DNA of 64,000 nucleotides. It comes from Piezodorus guildinii. Lineage: Eukaryota > Arthropoda > Insecta > Hemiptera > Pentatomidae. Positions 33,440 through 44,665 of the stretch are shown here, piece by piece. Made by a program: the position numbers and the translations under genes. Every line of letters starts with the position of its first letter. The stretch's first letter is position 1. The notes beneath the pieces are model-generated. The model had not been told where the DNA came from, did no database searches, and saw only the letters and a list, made by a program, of their open reading frames with translations. The stretch lies in contig CM041298.1 in the NCBI GenBank assembly GCA_023052935.1, positions 62,118,217 to 62,182,216 of the forward strand. Reading direction: 5' to 3'.

Positions 33440-35790
33440 AATTATCTGTTCAAAGTCCAAGGCTTAAAGGATTAGGAGGTGTGTACCGATGTTGGGATGA
33501 AAAGGAGTGGGGAAGGCCAAAGCTTTCCGAGTATGAGGGTAATCCAGATCTGGGCAGACCATGGTTGTTAATTAAAATTAAGTAATCGTCCGGACAGGTA
33601 AATAACCGTCTGAGAAGGCGCAAAAACAATTGTAAATGCTAAAATATTATGTATAAAAAACAAATTTCCGACCGTAATAGGTCGAAAATGAAGTTTTATA
33701 TCATTGTGTATATATAAATATTTATGCTTCAAACATGGTGGCGCCATAAAAAAAAAATGGCGGTTGGGCACACTCAGCCTCTACAAAACATTATTGGGAG
33801 GATAACATATACAATCCCAAAGGGATAGGAGCTTCGCCCTGTTGGACATATTACAAAATAGAGTGGGTGCTGCGCTCTTGCGGATATTTTATAAAGTAAT
33901 GTGTGTTCTGCGACTAAGTTAGGAGACAATTAAATTAAATAAGAAAGGTATAGAAATATTACCGAAAATTATACTATTGAACATGCTACAAAATTTTCAT
34001 TCATTGAGAAGGTTATGTAACAGTTAGGAAGGCTTAAAAAAGAAAAAGAAAAAAAGAAAGTAAACTTGGCAATGGGTCCGCGAGTATCATCAGAACTAAC
34101 CGGGAGGAACTTTCGGATATTTAAATTATAAGTACAATGAGTAAGCTAGCGAGTACCATCGGAACTAGCCGGGAGGAACTTTTGCATGCGTAAAATATAA
34201 GTACAATGAGTAGGTTAGCAAGTGTCATCGGACTTCGCCGGATCAAACTTTCAGATGCTTAAAATAGAGCACCGATTAGAGATGGGTATGAATGATAAGA
34301 ACAGGATCCCAGGGTCACGTGATTAAAAAGGGAATTGTATGTTAGTTAAGTTTAGGTCGAAATGTTGATTGAATTTATATAAATACAATTAGTAGGTTAG
34401 CGATGTCCACCGGACCTAGCCGGAAGGAACTTTCAAATCCATAAAATGGAGCAATTTGATTAGCTGATTAGAAAAAGGCATGAACAATAAGGGGATGTGT
34501 TCATAGGTCACGTGATTAATAGTGGGCGTCGTATACTAGTTAAAGTTAGATAGAGGTGTTTATTGAAATTTTCTGTCATAACGTACTATTTTTATTATGT
34601 TTTTAAAGATTAAAAATTCAAAATCAAAGAGCTGAAGGCTCAATATTGAACTGAAAAAGGTTCTAAACTTTGATTACTTAACGACTATATAATGATGCGA
34701 TAAACTCGTGTAATACGAAATAATTACGATGTAGTGTATCATTATTCACGACTATATTATTGATAATACCTTAGCAAGAGATAACACTAGTTAGTTGTTT
34801 TTTCGATAGAATTAACGATATCATTGTTTATTTCTTTCGGAAGGATTAGAGATTGTCCAACTAGGTGAGGTAGAAGACCGAAGCCGGCCTAGACGAACTC
34901 TTCCGAAAACATCGCGAAATAGCAATTCTAAAGCAGGATTGTTAATGATGAGTAAATAATACATAGAAAAGGTAAAAAATGGTCTAAGAAGTTGAGAAAA
35001 CAATTAAAACGGTTGAAAAAATATATAAAAAAATTATATTCGCCTACCGAAATAGGTACAAGTTTTATATTATTATATATTTATACTTTCAGCAATTATT
35101 AGAACAAAGTTGATATTTACGTCTTAAATTTATCTTGTTTACGATTAAATCTTTTTACTATACTAAGAGATAAAACGTACAAGATCCGCATTATATTTAT
35201 ATATATATATACTTAAGAGGGTAATGGTTCAAAGTCTCAGAGCTTAAGGAATATTTATACTTTAAGCAATTATCAGTACAAAGTTGATATTGACGTCTTA
35301 AATTTATCTTTTTTACGATTAAATCTTTAGGGATTTACTATACTAAGACATGAAACGTACAAGGTCCGCATTATATTTATATATATAATAATGCTTCAAA
35401 GTCTCAGAGCTTAAGGAACCTTTTATCGCTATTTAAATAGTAGGATTAAGAATCAAAGTTCAAAGCTGTATAGGATTAAAAATCATTACACATAGGAAGA
35501 TAATAGACCGTAGTCCAAGAGCTTAAGGAACCTTTTATCGCTATTTAAATATTAGGATTAAGGATCAAAGTTCAAAGCTGTACAGGATTAAGAAGTCGTA
35601 TAACGATGTTTATATTAAAGGCATTAAGAAGGTTCAAAGTCCATGTTTACGTTTAAGCTTAAGGAACTTTTTATCACTACTTAAAATGTAGGATTAAAGA
35701 TCAAAGTTCAAAGCTGTATAGGATTAAGAAGCCCTATAACGATGTTTATATTAAAGGCATTAGGAAGGTTCAAAGTCCTTGTTTCCGTTT
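33440..35790. other. Right-arm non-coding repeats
   Basis: Mirror of 23570-25930: GGCTAGCCGG-type units, CACGTGA sites and the GTTCCTTAAGCTC-type direct repeats, all in opposite orientation. No gene recognised. Confidence 0.45.
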
Positions 35791-35929
35791 CACATACCTG
35801 CATGCTTCAACATGATTCAAACCTGTTTGTACTTTCGCTAACCTGTTTTTACATGATTCGACATGTCGGTGCATGCTCGAACCGGTCAGGTATATTCATC
35901 CTATATTAAAAAAACAAAATGGCGGCTGG

Positions 35930-36990
35930 ATAGACTTAAGGCTTTTAAATTGTGACGTCATAAAACAAAATGGCGGACGGGTAGACTCATGCTTTATAAA
36001 AATACTAAATTAGCCCAAAACGTAGGGAAAAGAAAATGGACGCCGGGTAGACTCATGCTTTATAAACTCTCAAGTTAGGCACTCTCATTGGTTAACTAAT
36101 GAAGGAGTGGGGGGAGCAAAATGTAAACAATGAGAAGGTTATGTAACAGTAAGGGAGGTTTCAAAAAATGTAAACAATAGTAAGGTTATGTCACAGTTTG
36201 AAAGGTTTCGTAAAAGCACACATTACAATTTGACCATCGGACCTAGCCGGGAGGAACTCTCAAGTTAGGCACTCTGATTGGTTAACTAATGCAGGAGTGG
36301 GGGAAGCAAAATGGCGTCCGGGTAGACTCATGCTTTATAAACTCTCAAGTTAGGCACTCTGATTGGTTAACTAATGAAGGAGTGGGGGGGAGCAAAATGT
36401 AAACAATGAGAAGGTTATGTAACAGTAAGGGAGGTTTCAAAAAATGTAAACAATAGTAAGGTTATGTCACAGTTTGAAAGGTTCCGTAAAAGCACACATT
36501 ACAATTCGACCATCGGACCTAGCCGGGAGGAACTCTCAAGTTAGGTACTCTGATTGGTTAACTAATGCAGGAGTGGGGGGAGCAAAATGGCGTCCGGGTA
36601 GACTCATGCTTTATAAATGATGACGTCATAAAACAAAATGGCGGATGGGTAAACTCGTGCTTTATAATTACTTAATACGCTCAAAACGTAAGGAAAAGAA
36701 AATGGACGCCGGGTAGACTCATGCTTTGTAAATTGTTACAGCATAAAACAAAATGGCGGACGGGTAGACTCATGCTTTATAAATACTAAATTAGCCCAAA
36801 ACGTAGGAAAAAGAAAATAGACGCCGGGTAGACTCATGCTTTATAAATTGTGACGTCATAAAAGAAAATGGCGGCCGGGTAGACTCATACTTTATAATGG
36901 CTTAATACGCCCAAAACGTAGGGAAAAAAAAAATGGATGCCGGGTAGACTCATGCTTTATACCCCTCAAACAGGGATCACGTGACTAAAA
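35930..36990 (-). repeat. Motif-rich tandem array, right arm
   Basis: Mirror of 22380-23460: repeated GGGTAGACTCATGCTTTATA, AAAATGGCGG (YY1/Pho-like), TGACGTCA and CTCTGATTGGTT motifs. The tandem ~275-bp duplication is retained. Confidence 0.7.
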
Positions 36991-37190
36991 AGGGGCGTGG
37001 CCTACGGGTTTAGGTAAGGTTGATAAAGGGACACGTGACTGAAAAGGGGCGTGGCCTGGTGGTTTAGGTTAGGTCGATGGCGCGAACCATAGTAGTTAAG
37101 GTTAGGTCGTGATGACGTCATAGGTGGTTAAGAGTGGTAGGGGAGGGGATGGAGGAATCGGTGTCCCAGCTCCCCCATTTCTTATCTACT

Positions 37191-37793
37191 ATCGAATATT
37201 TAATCGATAAATTAAACTGACAATATGAAGTTAAGTTGGATTGACTAGATCACGAACGACAGGTAGATCGCGAACGATCGTTCAATAAAGGCCAGTTTTG
37301 GCGGGAAACCATGGGCGCCGCCATCTTGCACCGAAGCCCTGGGCCAGAACCGGCATTTTACATCTACTCAGGGTCACCTCTGGAGTAGTGGCTAGCATAA
37401 CAGCCTCTTTTAAAGGACGAAATAACCAAGGATTTTTACTCCCTAAAAGCAAATATAAAGCCATTTGCCAGGTATGAACTCGTTATCTAGTGGATAGAAG
37501 GATGTTATGCTAGCCACTGCACCTCAGGTGAACCTTTATGCATTCTAAAAGGTGTTAAGGACTAAATGTCCAAGGTCACGGGTTCGAACCCGGCAGATTC
37601 AAACACCTTGTTGAATGCATCGAGGGGCACCTGCGGTGCAGTGTCTAGCATAACATCCTTCTATCCACTAGATAACGAGTTCATACCTGGCAAATGGCTT
37701 TATATTTGCTTTTAGGGAGTAAAAATCCTTGGTTATTTCGTCCTTTAAAAGAGGCTGTTATGCTAGCCACTACTCCACAGGTGACCCTGGATG
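37191..37793. repeat. Right-arm-specific block of tRNA-like heads
   Basis: About 600 bp absent from the left arm, where the flanks meet near 22182. It contains at least four S2-type tRNA-like heads in both orientations (GTGGCTAGCATAACAGCC and complements). One has a perfect B box (GTTCGAACC) near 37585. The flanks 37380-37510 and 37625-37785 form an internal inverted repeat. Confidence 0.7.
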
Positions 37794-37875
37794 CATTGAG
37801 CAAGGTGTTAAAGATCAATGTGCCCAAGGTCACTGGTTCAAACCGGGCAGATTCAAACACCTTGTTGAATGCATT

Positions 37876-38118
37876 GGGGGTCACCTGTGGAGTAGTGGCT
37901 AGCATAACAGCATTCTATGCTTAAGGTCGCAAGTCCAAAACCAGCAGATCGCCCTATATTTGTGCACAACAGGTGACTCTTAAAAGATTAAAAAAGTAGA
38001 ACTCGTAAAATATCGCTATCTTAAGTAAACCTGTATAGGCAAAACTTGAGACTCCCGCTGCACCGACGGATTAAGCACAGTAACATAAAGTGACGTTAAA
38101 TGGATAAACAACAACAAG
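37876..38118 (+). mobile_element. SINE family S2 within the right arm
   Basis: tRNA-like head TAGTGGCTAGCATAACAGC, then a body with GTATAGGCAAAACTTGAGAC and TGACGTTAAATGGATAAAC. Mirrors 21850-22095. Confidence 0.75.
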
Positions 38119-38177
38119 ATTTAATAAAATTGTTAAGTTCTTGGTAGCAAAACCTCATTAAATTGACTGTATAAAAT

Positions 38178-38338
38178 GGGTACAAGAAATTATAAAATTG
38201 ACTGAAAAAATTTGGAATTTGATTGAAGAAATTATGAATTTGACAGAAAAAATTATGAATTTGCCTGAAAAAATTATGAATTCGATTGAAAAAATTATGA
38301 GTTTGACTGAAAAAATTATGAATTTGACTGAAAAAAGC
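38178..38338. repeat. Right terminal tandem repeats of the palindrome
   Basis: About seven copies of a 21-24-bp unit (AAAAATTATGAATTTGACTG). The open 64-codon frame across it (38198-38392) is an artefact of the repeat length being near a multiple of three. Confidence 0.8.
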
Positions 38339-38442
38339 TATAATAGATTATTTAATAAAACACATGTTTCTATCAAAATTCAAATTAATTAATGATTTTT
38401 TTTATTACTCGATAAATTTATTTAATTCATTTTATGAGGGGG

Positions 38443-38729
38443 GATCACTTTTAGCTGGGTGGCTAGCATAACAGCTTCCAATGCCGAAGGTCACGGGTTC
38501 AAACTCGCAGGTGGTCCTAGGATTTGTTAATGGGAGTAAAAAATTCTTAGTCCTTCGGAGGGGACATTAATAGGTGGTCCCGAGCCTGTGCGATGTCAGG
38601 TACTCGTTAAAGATCTCTATCCTAATAAATCCTGGATAGGCAAAATTAAGGACTCCCACTGCAGTATCGTCCGATTATACATAGTAGCAAAAATGACGTT
38701 AAACAAATAAACAAACAATTTCATTATCA
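38443..38729 (+). mobile_element. SINE family S2 in Rep-A
   Basis: tRNA-like head with A box TAGCATAACAG and a near-consensus B box (GGGTTCAAACTC). The body contains CCTTCGGAGGGGACATTAA, GCGATGTCAGGTACTCGTT and GGACTCCCACTGCAG. The tail is (AAAC)n. The flanks share a short TTCATT that may be the target duplication. Confidence 0.8.
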
Positions 38730-38800
38730 TTTCCATTTAAAAATTCTTTAATTGGTTTTAATAACAGAGGTGAGTAAAAGTCGTGTGTTCCGCACACCAG

Positions 38801-39924
38801 ATATTTATAGCGTAATGTGCTATAAATGAATTATATTATTAAATGAAATATAATAAAAAGAGGATCGCCATATTTTCAGAAAGGATGGAACCAATCTCCT
38901 CGAAAGTAAAATTTACGAATCCTTTGACTATTTTGCAAAAATGATTTTGAAAAATAAATGCAAAATAAGAGCGTATAGAAATAAGCGACCCGATGTATAA
39001 GAAAGCAGGTAGAAAACTTCCTTTAACGTAGAGGTACTATTTTGGTCGAAATAAATTCCCTGTTATTAGCATAGAGATTGGGCAGTCGCTATAAACATCC
39101 CCTCCATCGGCCAATAGGAGATTACCTCTTTTGTAAAGTGAATATCGGAAAAAAAAAATCAGGAAACTGTATCGTAGTTTATTTTATTTTTTTACAGACC
39201 TAAAAAGAAATTCAATAAACCAATGATTTAATATTAATTTATTTTTTAAAACTCTAATAGCTATTTATGATGGGATATTAGTTCAGTTTTTAAATCAGAC
39301 ATCTTTCATAGCTTTGGAAGAAAAGTTAACAATTTTTTTAATTCATTGCAAAAATCAAATGGCATTTTATGGATAATGAATGATCGACAAGCAATAAAAG
39401 ACGCTTCTAATTAAATAATAATTGCTACATGAACAAGATACATTAAAAAACCTACAGCATAAAGTGAAGATAATTTTAAAACGTGTTAATTAAAAATTGT
39501 TTTTAAGTTTTGATCCATTGGTCCCACATCCAACAGATATAAAAAAAAAAAATTGTTTTTAATCAAGTTTTTATTAGCCTTGAGAAATATTTCTTAGTTA
39601 ATTAAAAAATTATTTCATATATCATTCATCTATTTTTAATTCCTACTTACCTAAACTTTAGCTAATAAATTGTTTAAAAATCGAAAAGTTAAAAAATAAG
39701 CAAATATAGGTTCTCAGAGAAAGAATTAAAAAAAACAAAAAAAACAACTAAGCATTTATCTGATTATTTACTTAATAAGATCGAGATGATTAAGAAAAGA
39801 AAATTTACATTTATAACTGCTAACAAGTTTAATTTATAAATTTAAAACGTAATTCAGCTCTTTTTTTGGTTTATTATTTTTAATAATCAAACTTTTTAAT
39901 CACACAAAAGAAAAAAAAAAATTA
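38801..39924. other. Unassigned stretch
   Basis: AT-rich, no gene recognised. 38860-39130 is slightly richer in GC but has no open frame of note. Confidence 0.4.
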
Positions 39925-40892
39925 CCCCTACTCAAAATGGAGAGTTTACGTTTCAAGATGCGTAGAATCGGAATAACGAATATAAAACGAAATCCGTATG
40001 TCGGCCGTCCGCGGCATTTCTCCAAAATTACTTTTTTTTTTAATTCGCCACAAAAATACTAGTCCATTCAACGATGATCCTGACACCTAAACGTTGATAT
40101 CAGCTTGTTAGTTATAAAATGGCAGCCGATTAAATGTGATATAATTCAATAACTCAGTTATTTTTGAAGATAAAGGAAAAATTTAAGTGTTTTTTTAACA
40201 AAAAAAAACGCGAATAATTATATAAAGAGAAAAAAATTGAAATTTCATCCATTAGTAAATAATTAAATTCCAAGAATTTATTTTTTGATAAAAGTGTCAT
40301 TTGATAGAGGATAAAATTTTCGACACAAAGAATCATTAAAATTTGTCATTGAAGATAGAAAATTATTGTTTTGTTTTTTTTAAATTATATAAAAGAGAAA
40401 AAGAAAAGAAAAAAAAATTGATATTTTTTACATAAATACGCTTACAACTTAGTTATTTTTGAAGATAGAGAAAAGTGTGTATAGAGTTTTAGAATTAGTA
40501 AAGCGCTATAAACAAAAAAAAAAGTTTTACATGTCAATAATACAATAAAAATTAATAGAAATTTTATTAGAATCAAAACAATTATCTTGAACTAATAGTT
40601 TACGTTATACACTCGGTAACGACAAACTAAACTTTGCCATTCACAAGCAGATAGCAAATCAGGGTTCCAGGAGATCTCAGTGCTATTTTCCAAAAAGAAA
40701 TTGGACCAAATGAAAAAAGAATCATGGAATTTGGTTTACAACTAGCTGAGATATTGTGTTTTGAAACAGCAGTAGTGACATGATATTATCCTTTGAATTA
40801 TTGCTTTTTATATTACTTAATTGCCTATAAACAGTTACACCCTAATATTGTTAATTGGAAATAATAAACCATTTTTTAATAGTTATCAGCGT
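39925..40892 (+). repeat. Rep-B copy
   Basis: The longest copy, with the GTCCGCGGCATTTCTCC block, repeated GAAGATAGA blocks and the GGAAATAATAAACCATTTT end. A block from about 40380 matches 13900-14430 closely. Confidence 0.65.
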
Positions 40893-40914
40893 TTTAAATA
40901 ATTTATTTATTCAT

Positions 40915-41700
40915 AAAAAATAAACTCTGCTACATTCTCGGGCAATGATTATTTTTAGCTATAAGAAGTCATTCCATGTGTATAAAATAAACGGAAATAA
41001 AATAAATAATTATTAAAAAAAATTAATAAAATTAAAAATATAATAATGATCTTGGTGACATTCATACCATTATACATGTTTACTAATAAATGGTGAGGCA
41101 TAATCCTAGAAGATACCAGCGCCTCTCAGTCAGCCGAGTCACTGATATCTCGTAAGCCAGTGGAGGCTAAGTGAGGATCCTATAGCTACATACTCTCAGA
41201 ACATGAGTAGAGAAGCTAGCTGTCCATTGCCAGAACCCCAATGGCATAGATAAAAGAAATAACTGAACCACTGCAGTTTTTGATCTACGAGGAGGGTTAT
41301 AATGGTGGTTGGAGCTAGATATGGATTGTGCCAAGATATTAGGAAGGTAAGGAAGCTTTTAGTATATATTGAGAATCTGATAGGAATAAGATCAAGGACA
41401 AACGGGGTATTCATAACATGATGTCAGGTTTTGTTCGCAACATAATACGGAGAACTGACCATTGTTATAAGGATTTTGGATCGAAAAGATTCGATACGCT
41501 TGATGTTTTATGCACCAGCAAGATTTGATGTTTTGTTCATTAGTATATACAATTAGCCTTATTTTCTGTTTAATTCTTGTATTTTAAGTCGAGTGTGTGG
41601 GTTCAAGGTTAATCTTTTGTCTATTTGCATGCCGAAATATCGGACTGTTTCAGAGAAGGGAATAGGTATAGAGGTGATATTGATTTGTGGTTAAAAAAAC
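40915..41700 (-). pseudogene. Decayed Jockey-like LINE 3' region
   Basis: Minus strand. Translation shows a RYFGMQIDKRLTLNPHTRLK segment that lines up with RYLGLHLDKRLTWNPHTRLK of the intact Jockey-type ORF2 at 17478. It is followed by a SFRSKILITMVSSPYYVAN-like segment, again matching that ORF2 (SLQSKILRKIL...PYFV). Several stops and frameshifts interrupt it. It is a distant relative of the intact element and long inactive. Confidence 0.65.
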
Positions 41701-42042
41701 TCAGGGGGTTACCTGTAGCAAGGTGGTTAGCATAAAAGCTAGGGTTTATACAAAAACCGACATTTTATAAAACCGGTTTTCGAATAGTGATTTTCCCAGC
41801 AAACCGGTTTTAATCGGTTTATAATTTTTATAAGAAAATTTTTTGCTGAATATCCTGTAATTCGTTTATGCATACATATTAAAATCAATTTTAGTTTTAA
41901 AGACAATTAAGCAAAGGACCGAGTACTTTATATTCAGGGCAATTATAATACAAATTTAAATATTCTATTTATTTGTTTGTTTAATGAAATATGATTTCAG
42001 AAAACAGAGGACTTCTATCGATTTGCTATTTAGCCGTGTCCT

Positions 42043-42258
42043 TTATTTATTCACGAAATTACCGGAAATAGAAAATACCCTCTCACTTGCAACCAAACTA
42101 GGCTTAATTGTTTTTAAAGCCTGATATAATAATTCTAAATTTTTTGTCCTTTTATTTGTGGCTTCCAGGGCCAAAAACTCCTTTCTTAGAGTTTGAGTAT
42201 AGGAAGTCACATCTTCCGGTTCCTTTAAATATTTATTAATTGTCTTTTTCCATAGCAT
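42043..42258 (-). pseudogene. hAT transposase C-terminal (hATC dimerisation) fragment
   Basis: The 71-codon fragment contains the signature of the hAT C-terminal dimerisation region: a hydrophobic helix (LELLYQALKTIKPS) followed by SERVFSISGNFVNK, equivalent to the conserved SERxFS block. The rest of the transposase, including the DDE core, is not visible. The fragment begins at the LINE insertion and is cut off upstream, so it is not functional. Confidence 0.8.
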
Positions 42259-42288
42259 TTTTCAATGTGATAAAATAGATTCAATAGT

Positions 42289-43345
42289 AGATAGATAGAT
42301 AGAAAAGTCTGTTTTTATTTTTTAAAATTACATCAAATAGCCAATAAGCAAATAAAAAAATAAATTACAAATTACGAAATACAATAATAAAAATCAGACA
42401 CACTACATGGTCTGTTGACCGTCCGTGGAGTCTTTGTTTATTAACAAAATTAATCCTTAATCTATCAATATAAATAATCAATAACAAAATAAGAAACAAA
42501 CACTTCCCATGTTATTTATGTACTAACATTAATTCACAAATAGTCAAATTCACAATTAGTTATATTTAATTTAACAAATTCACTAATAGTTAAATTCTCT
42601 CGTTAGTAACATTCTATAAGAAAAAGCTGATCTGGAGAAATTAACTAACGCCAACCAATCTTTTCCATTTATCAACTCTAAAATTTGATCCCAGGTTAAA
42701 TTTTTAGAATTAAAATATTTTTTTCTAAACTCAGTAAGTATCGGACAGGCAGCCAAAAAGTGAAAAAGATCTTCTGTTTCATTTGTATTGCACAAACTAA
42801 ATTTATTATTTGTTTTCATGAAATGTTTGTAATTGATGCCGTGGAAAAACTACAAAGATTTTTTCTTAAAAAACTATTTAAATTGCCAAAATATACTCCC
42901 ACTCATTTTCTCTCATTTTGAAACAACAATAGATCCAATATTTATGTTCACCCTAAAGATGCATTTCGATTATATTATTAAAATTTTGAATTTACCACCA
43001 CATAGATATCCAAAGATATTAGCATTACATATAGTTAAGAAAAAAATAGCATGGTTCAAAAACATACTTTATCTGAAAGAATCGCATGGATTAAATTTTA
43101 ACTTAAATCTATTTAACTGTGATGATATTAAGTTATGGAAAAATAGTCTAGCAGCATTAAGGGTTCAAATGCAAAAAGATATTTATACTCAAAATATTAT
43201 TAAAGTTAAAAATTCTAAAACTTCTCCCTTTTATCCACATTTAACCACAGTAAATTACATTACTGACAAATGTTCACTGGAGGTGATTAGATGGGTAATT
43301 AAAATCAGAGCTGATGTATTAAACCTGAATTACAACATATAATAA
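42289..43345 (-). mobile_element. LINE fragment with 5' inversion (twin priming)
   Basis: Flanked by an exact 10-bp duplication ATTCAATAGT (42279-42288 and 43346-43355). The 3' part (42289-~42820) is on the minus strand, with a (TCTA)n tail and the C-terminal zinc-like region (FSLCNTNETEDLFHFLAACP). The upstream part (~42820-43345) is inverted, on the plus strand, and encodes the preceding thumb/linker region (AVEKLQRFFLKKLF, ALHIVKKKIAWFKN, EVIRWVIKIRADVL). The two halves read as one protein when the inversion is undone, which is the classical twin-priming product. Frameshifts are present. The clade is not settled. Confidence 0.85.
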
Positions 43346-43974
43346 ATTCAATAGTTACTATTAAAAAATGAATAAAATAAAAGTTTCACTTCTTATAGTT
43401 TCATAAAACTTACAAATAAGATTCATAACTCATAACTATTTGTGGTAAGCACTAATTTCGTTGTTTGCAATGACTATCGTATGAACAAGCCATTTGTTAT
43501 GCAATTCATAGATAGTCAAGCAAATGCAGATCCCAAGAACCAAACCGCTTGCAACAGTCTTTTCATAATTCTAGTACATCATTTTCAAATTTTTTTAAAA
43601 TGATATTCATACATTGAAAACCGATATTTTCTACTAACAAAACGGTTTTCGTATTTCATAATTTTCTAAAAAAAAAACGGTTTTTAATAAACGAAAAACC
43701 CTAGAAACAGCCTCCTATGCTCTAGATACCGGGTTCACACCCGCAGGTAGCCAAAGTATTTTTTAATGGGTGTTAAAAATCCTTAGTTATGCCGTCCTTC
43801 GGAGGGAGCGTTAAAAGGTGGTCCCGAGCCTGTGCGATGTCAGGTACTCGTTAAAGATTCCTATCCTAATAAAACCTGGATTGGCAAAATTTAGGACTCC
43901 CACTGTAGCATCGTCCGATTAGCCACAGCAGCATAAAGAGACGGTAAATAAATAAACAAACAAACAAGATAAAA

Positions 43975-44560
43975 AATTCAAATCTAAGATTTTTATATAT
44001 TGCTGTTTATCGTATCAGATGGTAGATTTAATCTTTATGAAATATTTCATTCCTAAAGAGCTGAATTTCAGCCTTCAAGCATTCCAACACCATATTAACT
44101 AATTTCGTTTGCTCGGGACGAGACACACTCGGCACACAAAGAATACATAATGCCGTTAACAACGTTTGGGGCCACATAAGCAATTACCAAAGCGTATTTG
44201 AAGCCTTGCTAATAGAGAAAATATTTGAAGGAGGGCTAATAGAGAGAATGGAAGCTTGGGTCAGAGCGGAACAAAAGAGGCCAATTAGCAGAGGGGCCCT
44301 GATTATTAGGTTACCCCCCGCGTCCTCTGGCATCTTATTAAAACACAATTCAGTAGCCCCCTTTTGTGGAGGCCCCAGGGGCATTTCATCGTTTTTACAG
44401 CACCTTACGCCCCCGAGAAGGCTTTAATTATAGTCTCTTCTCGGATTCAGAAATTCGAAGAGGTAGGGTTTTTAAAAATAATATCATTGAAAGAATTTAT
44501 ATAGTATAGTGTAAAAAAATAATTAATTATTTTTATGACGGAGAAGATGAAGTAGTAAGG
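43975..44560. other. Unassigned, more complex stretch
   Basis: Less AT-rich at 44090-44450, including GAGGGGCCC and GGAGGCCCCAGGGG. A 73-codon plus frame (44206-44427) and a 66-codon minus frame (44384-44184) overlap, and I cannot assign either. It could be a conserved regulatory island or an unknown exon. Confidence 0.3.
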
Positions 44561-44564
44561 TTAT

Positions 44565-44665
44565 CAATAACACACTAATAAGAAAAACTTATTGTATTTG
44601 TGCTCCGACGTTTCGGCCTACATAGTGGGTCTTCATCGGGCTAAGAAAAACAAGATAATAACTAA
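44565..44665. repeat. Penelope-like terminal fragment (tentative)
   Basis: TCCGACGTTTCGGCC followed by GTGGGTCTTCATCGGGCTAA resembles ends of Penelope-like elements. No coding part is seen. Confidence 0.35.

Larger units (their letters stand above)
21708..38340. mobile_element. 16.6-kb palindromic (foldback) element, candidate novel mobile element
   Basis: Termini are TAGCTTTTTT at 21708 and AAAAAAGCTA ending at 38340, flanked by TA (21706-21707 and 38341-38342). The paralogous Rep-A copies near 7300 and 45385 show a single uninterrupted TATA-containing target (ATATAATAGAT), so a TA (less likely TATA) duplication is the simplest reading. Left arm 21708-29684 and right arm 29695-38340 are reverse complements around a 10-nt loop. 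They are nearly identical apart from scattered small indels and a ~600-bp block only in the right arm. Each arm holds terminal 21-bp-type repeats, a SINE, motif arrays, a TATA box, a zinc-finger/PolB-N-like gene and an intron-containing OB-fold-like gene. No transposase, integrase or polymerase is recognised. It may be non-autonomous, a foldback transposon, or a head-to-head dimer of a linear DNA element. Confidence 0.88.
20963..38800 (-). repeat. Rep-A copy e (host of the giant palindrome)
   Basis: Minus-strand Rep-A at 20963-21707, interrupted by the 16.6-kb palindromic element, and resumed at 38343-38800 with a SINE at 38443-38729. It ends with GTCGTGTGTTCCGCACACCAG, matching the start of other Rep-A copies. 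The two flanks join to one continuous Rep-A sequence when compared with copies at 7162 and 45231. Confidence 0.85.
41737..43696 (-). mobile_element. hAT transposon remnant
   Basis: Ends TAGGGTTTATAC and GAAAAACCCTA form short inverted repeats. The flanking SINE sequence suggests an 8-bp duplication now diverged (ATAAAAGC / GAAACAGC; ancestral ATAACAGC as in the SINE at 38443). The hAT transposase C-terminus lies at 42043-42258 on the minus strand. A LINE is inserted at 42289-43345. Transposase N-terminal parts are missing. Confidence 0.75.
41705..43970 (+). mobile_element. SINE family S2, split by a hAT transposon
   Basis: The head at 41705-41736 (GGTTACCTGTAGCAAGGTGG) resumes at 43705 (CAGCCTCCTATGCTC) and continues through GGTTCACACCCGC, CCTTCGGAGGGAGCG and GGACTCCCACTG to an (AAAC)n tail at about 43970. 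The interruption falls inside the tRNA-like head. Confidence 0.85.

Noticed and set aside
21708..38340. A Maverick/Polinton or other large DNA virus-like element
   Set aside because: No integrase, packaging ATPase, capsid, protease or polymerase core is found in either arm; only a PolB-N-like region is present.
38198..38392. 64-codon repetitive frame at the palindrome end
   Set aside because: It is the translation of a 21-24-bp terminal minisatellite.
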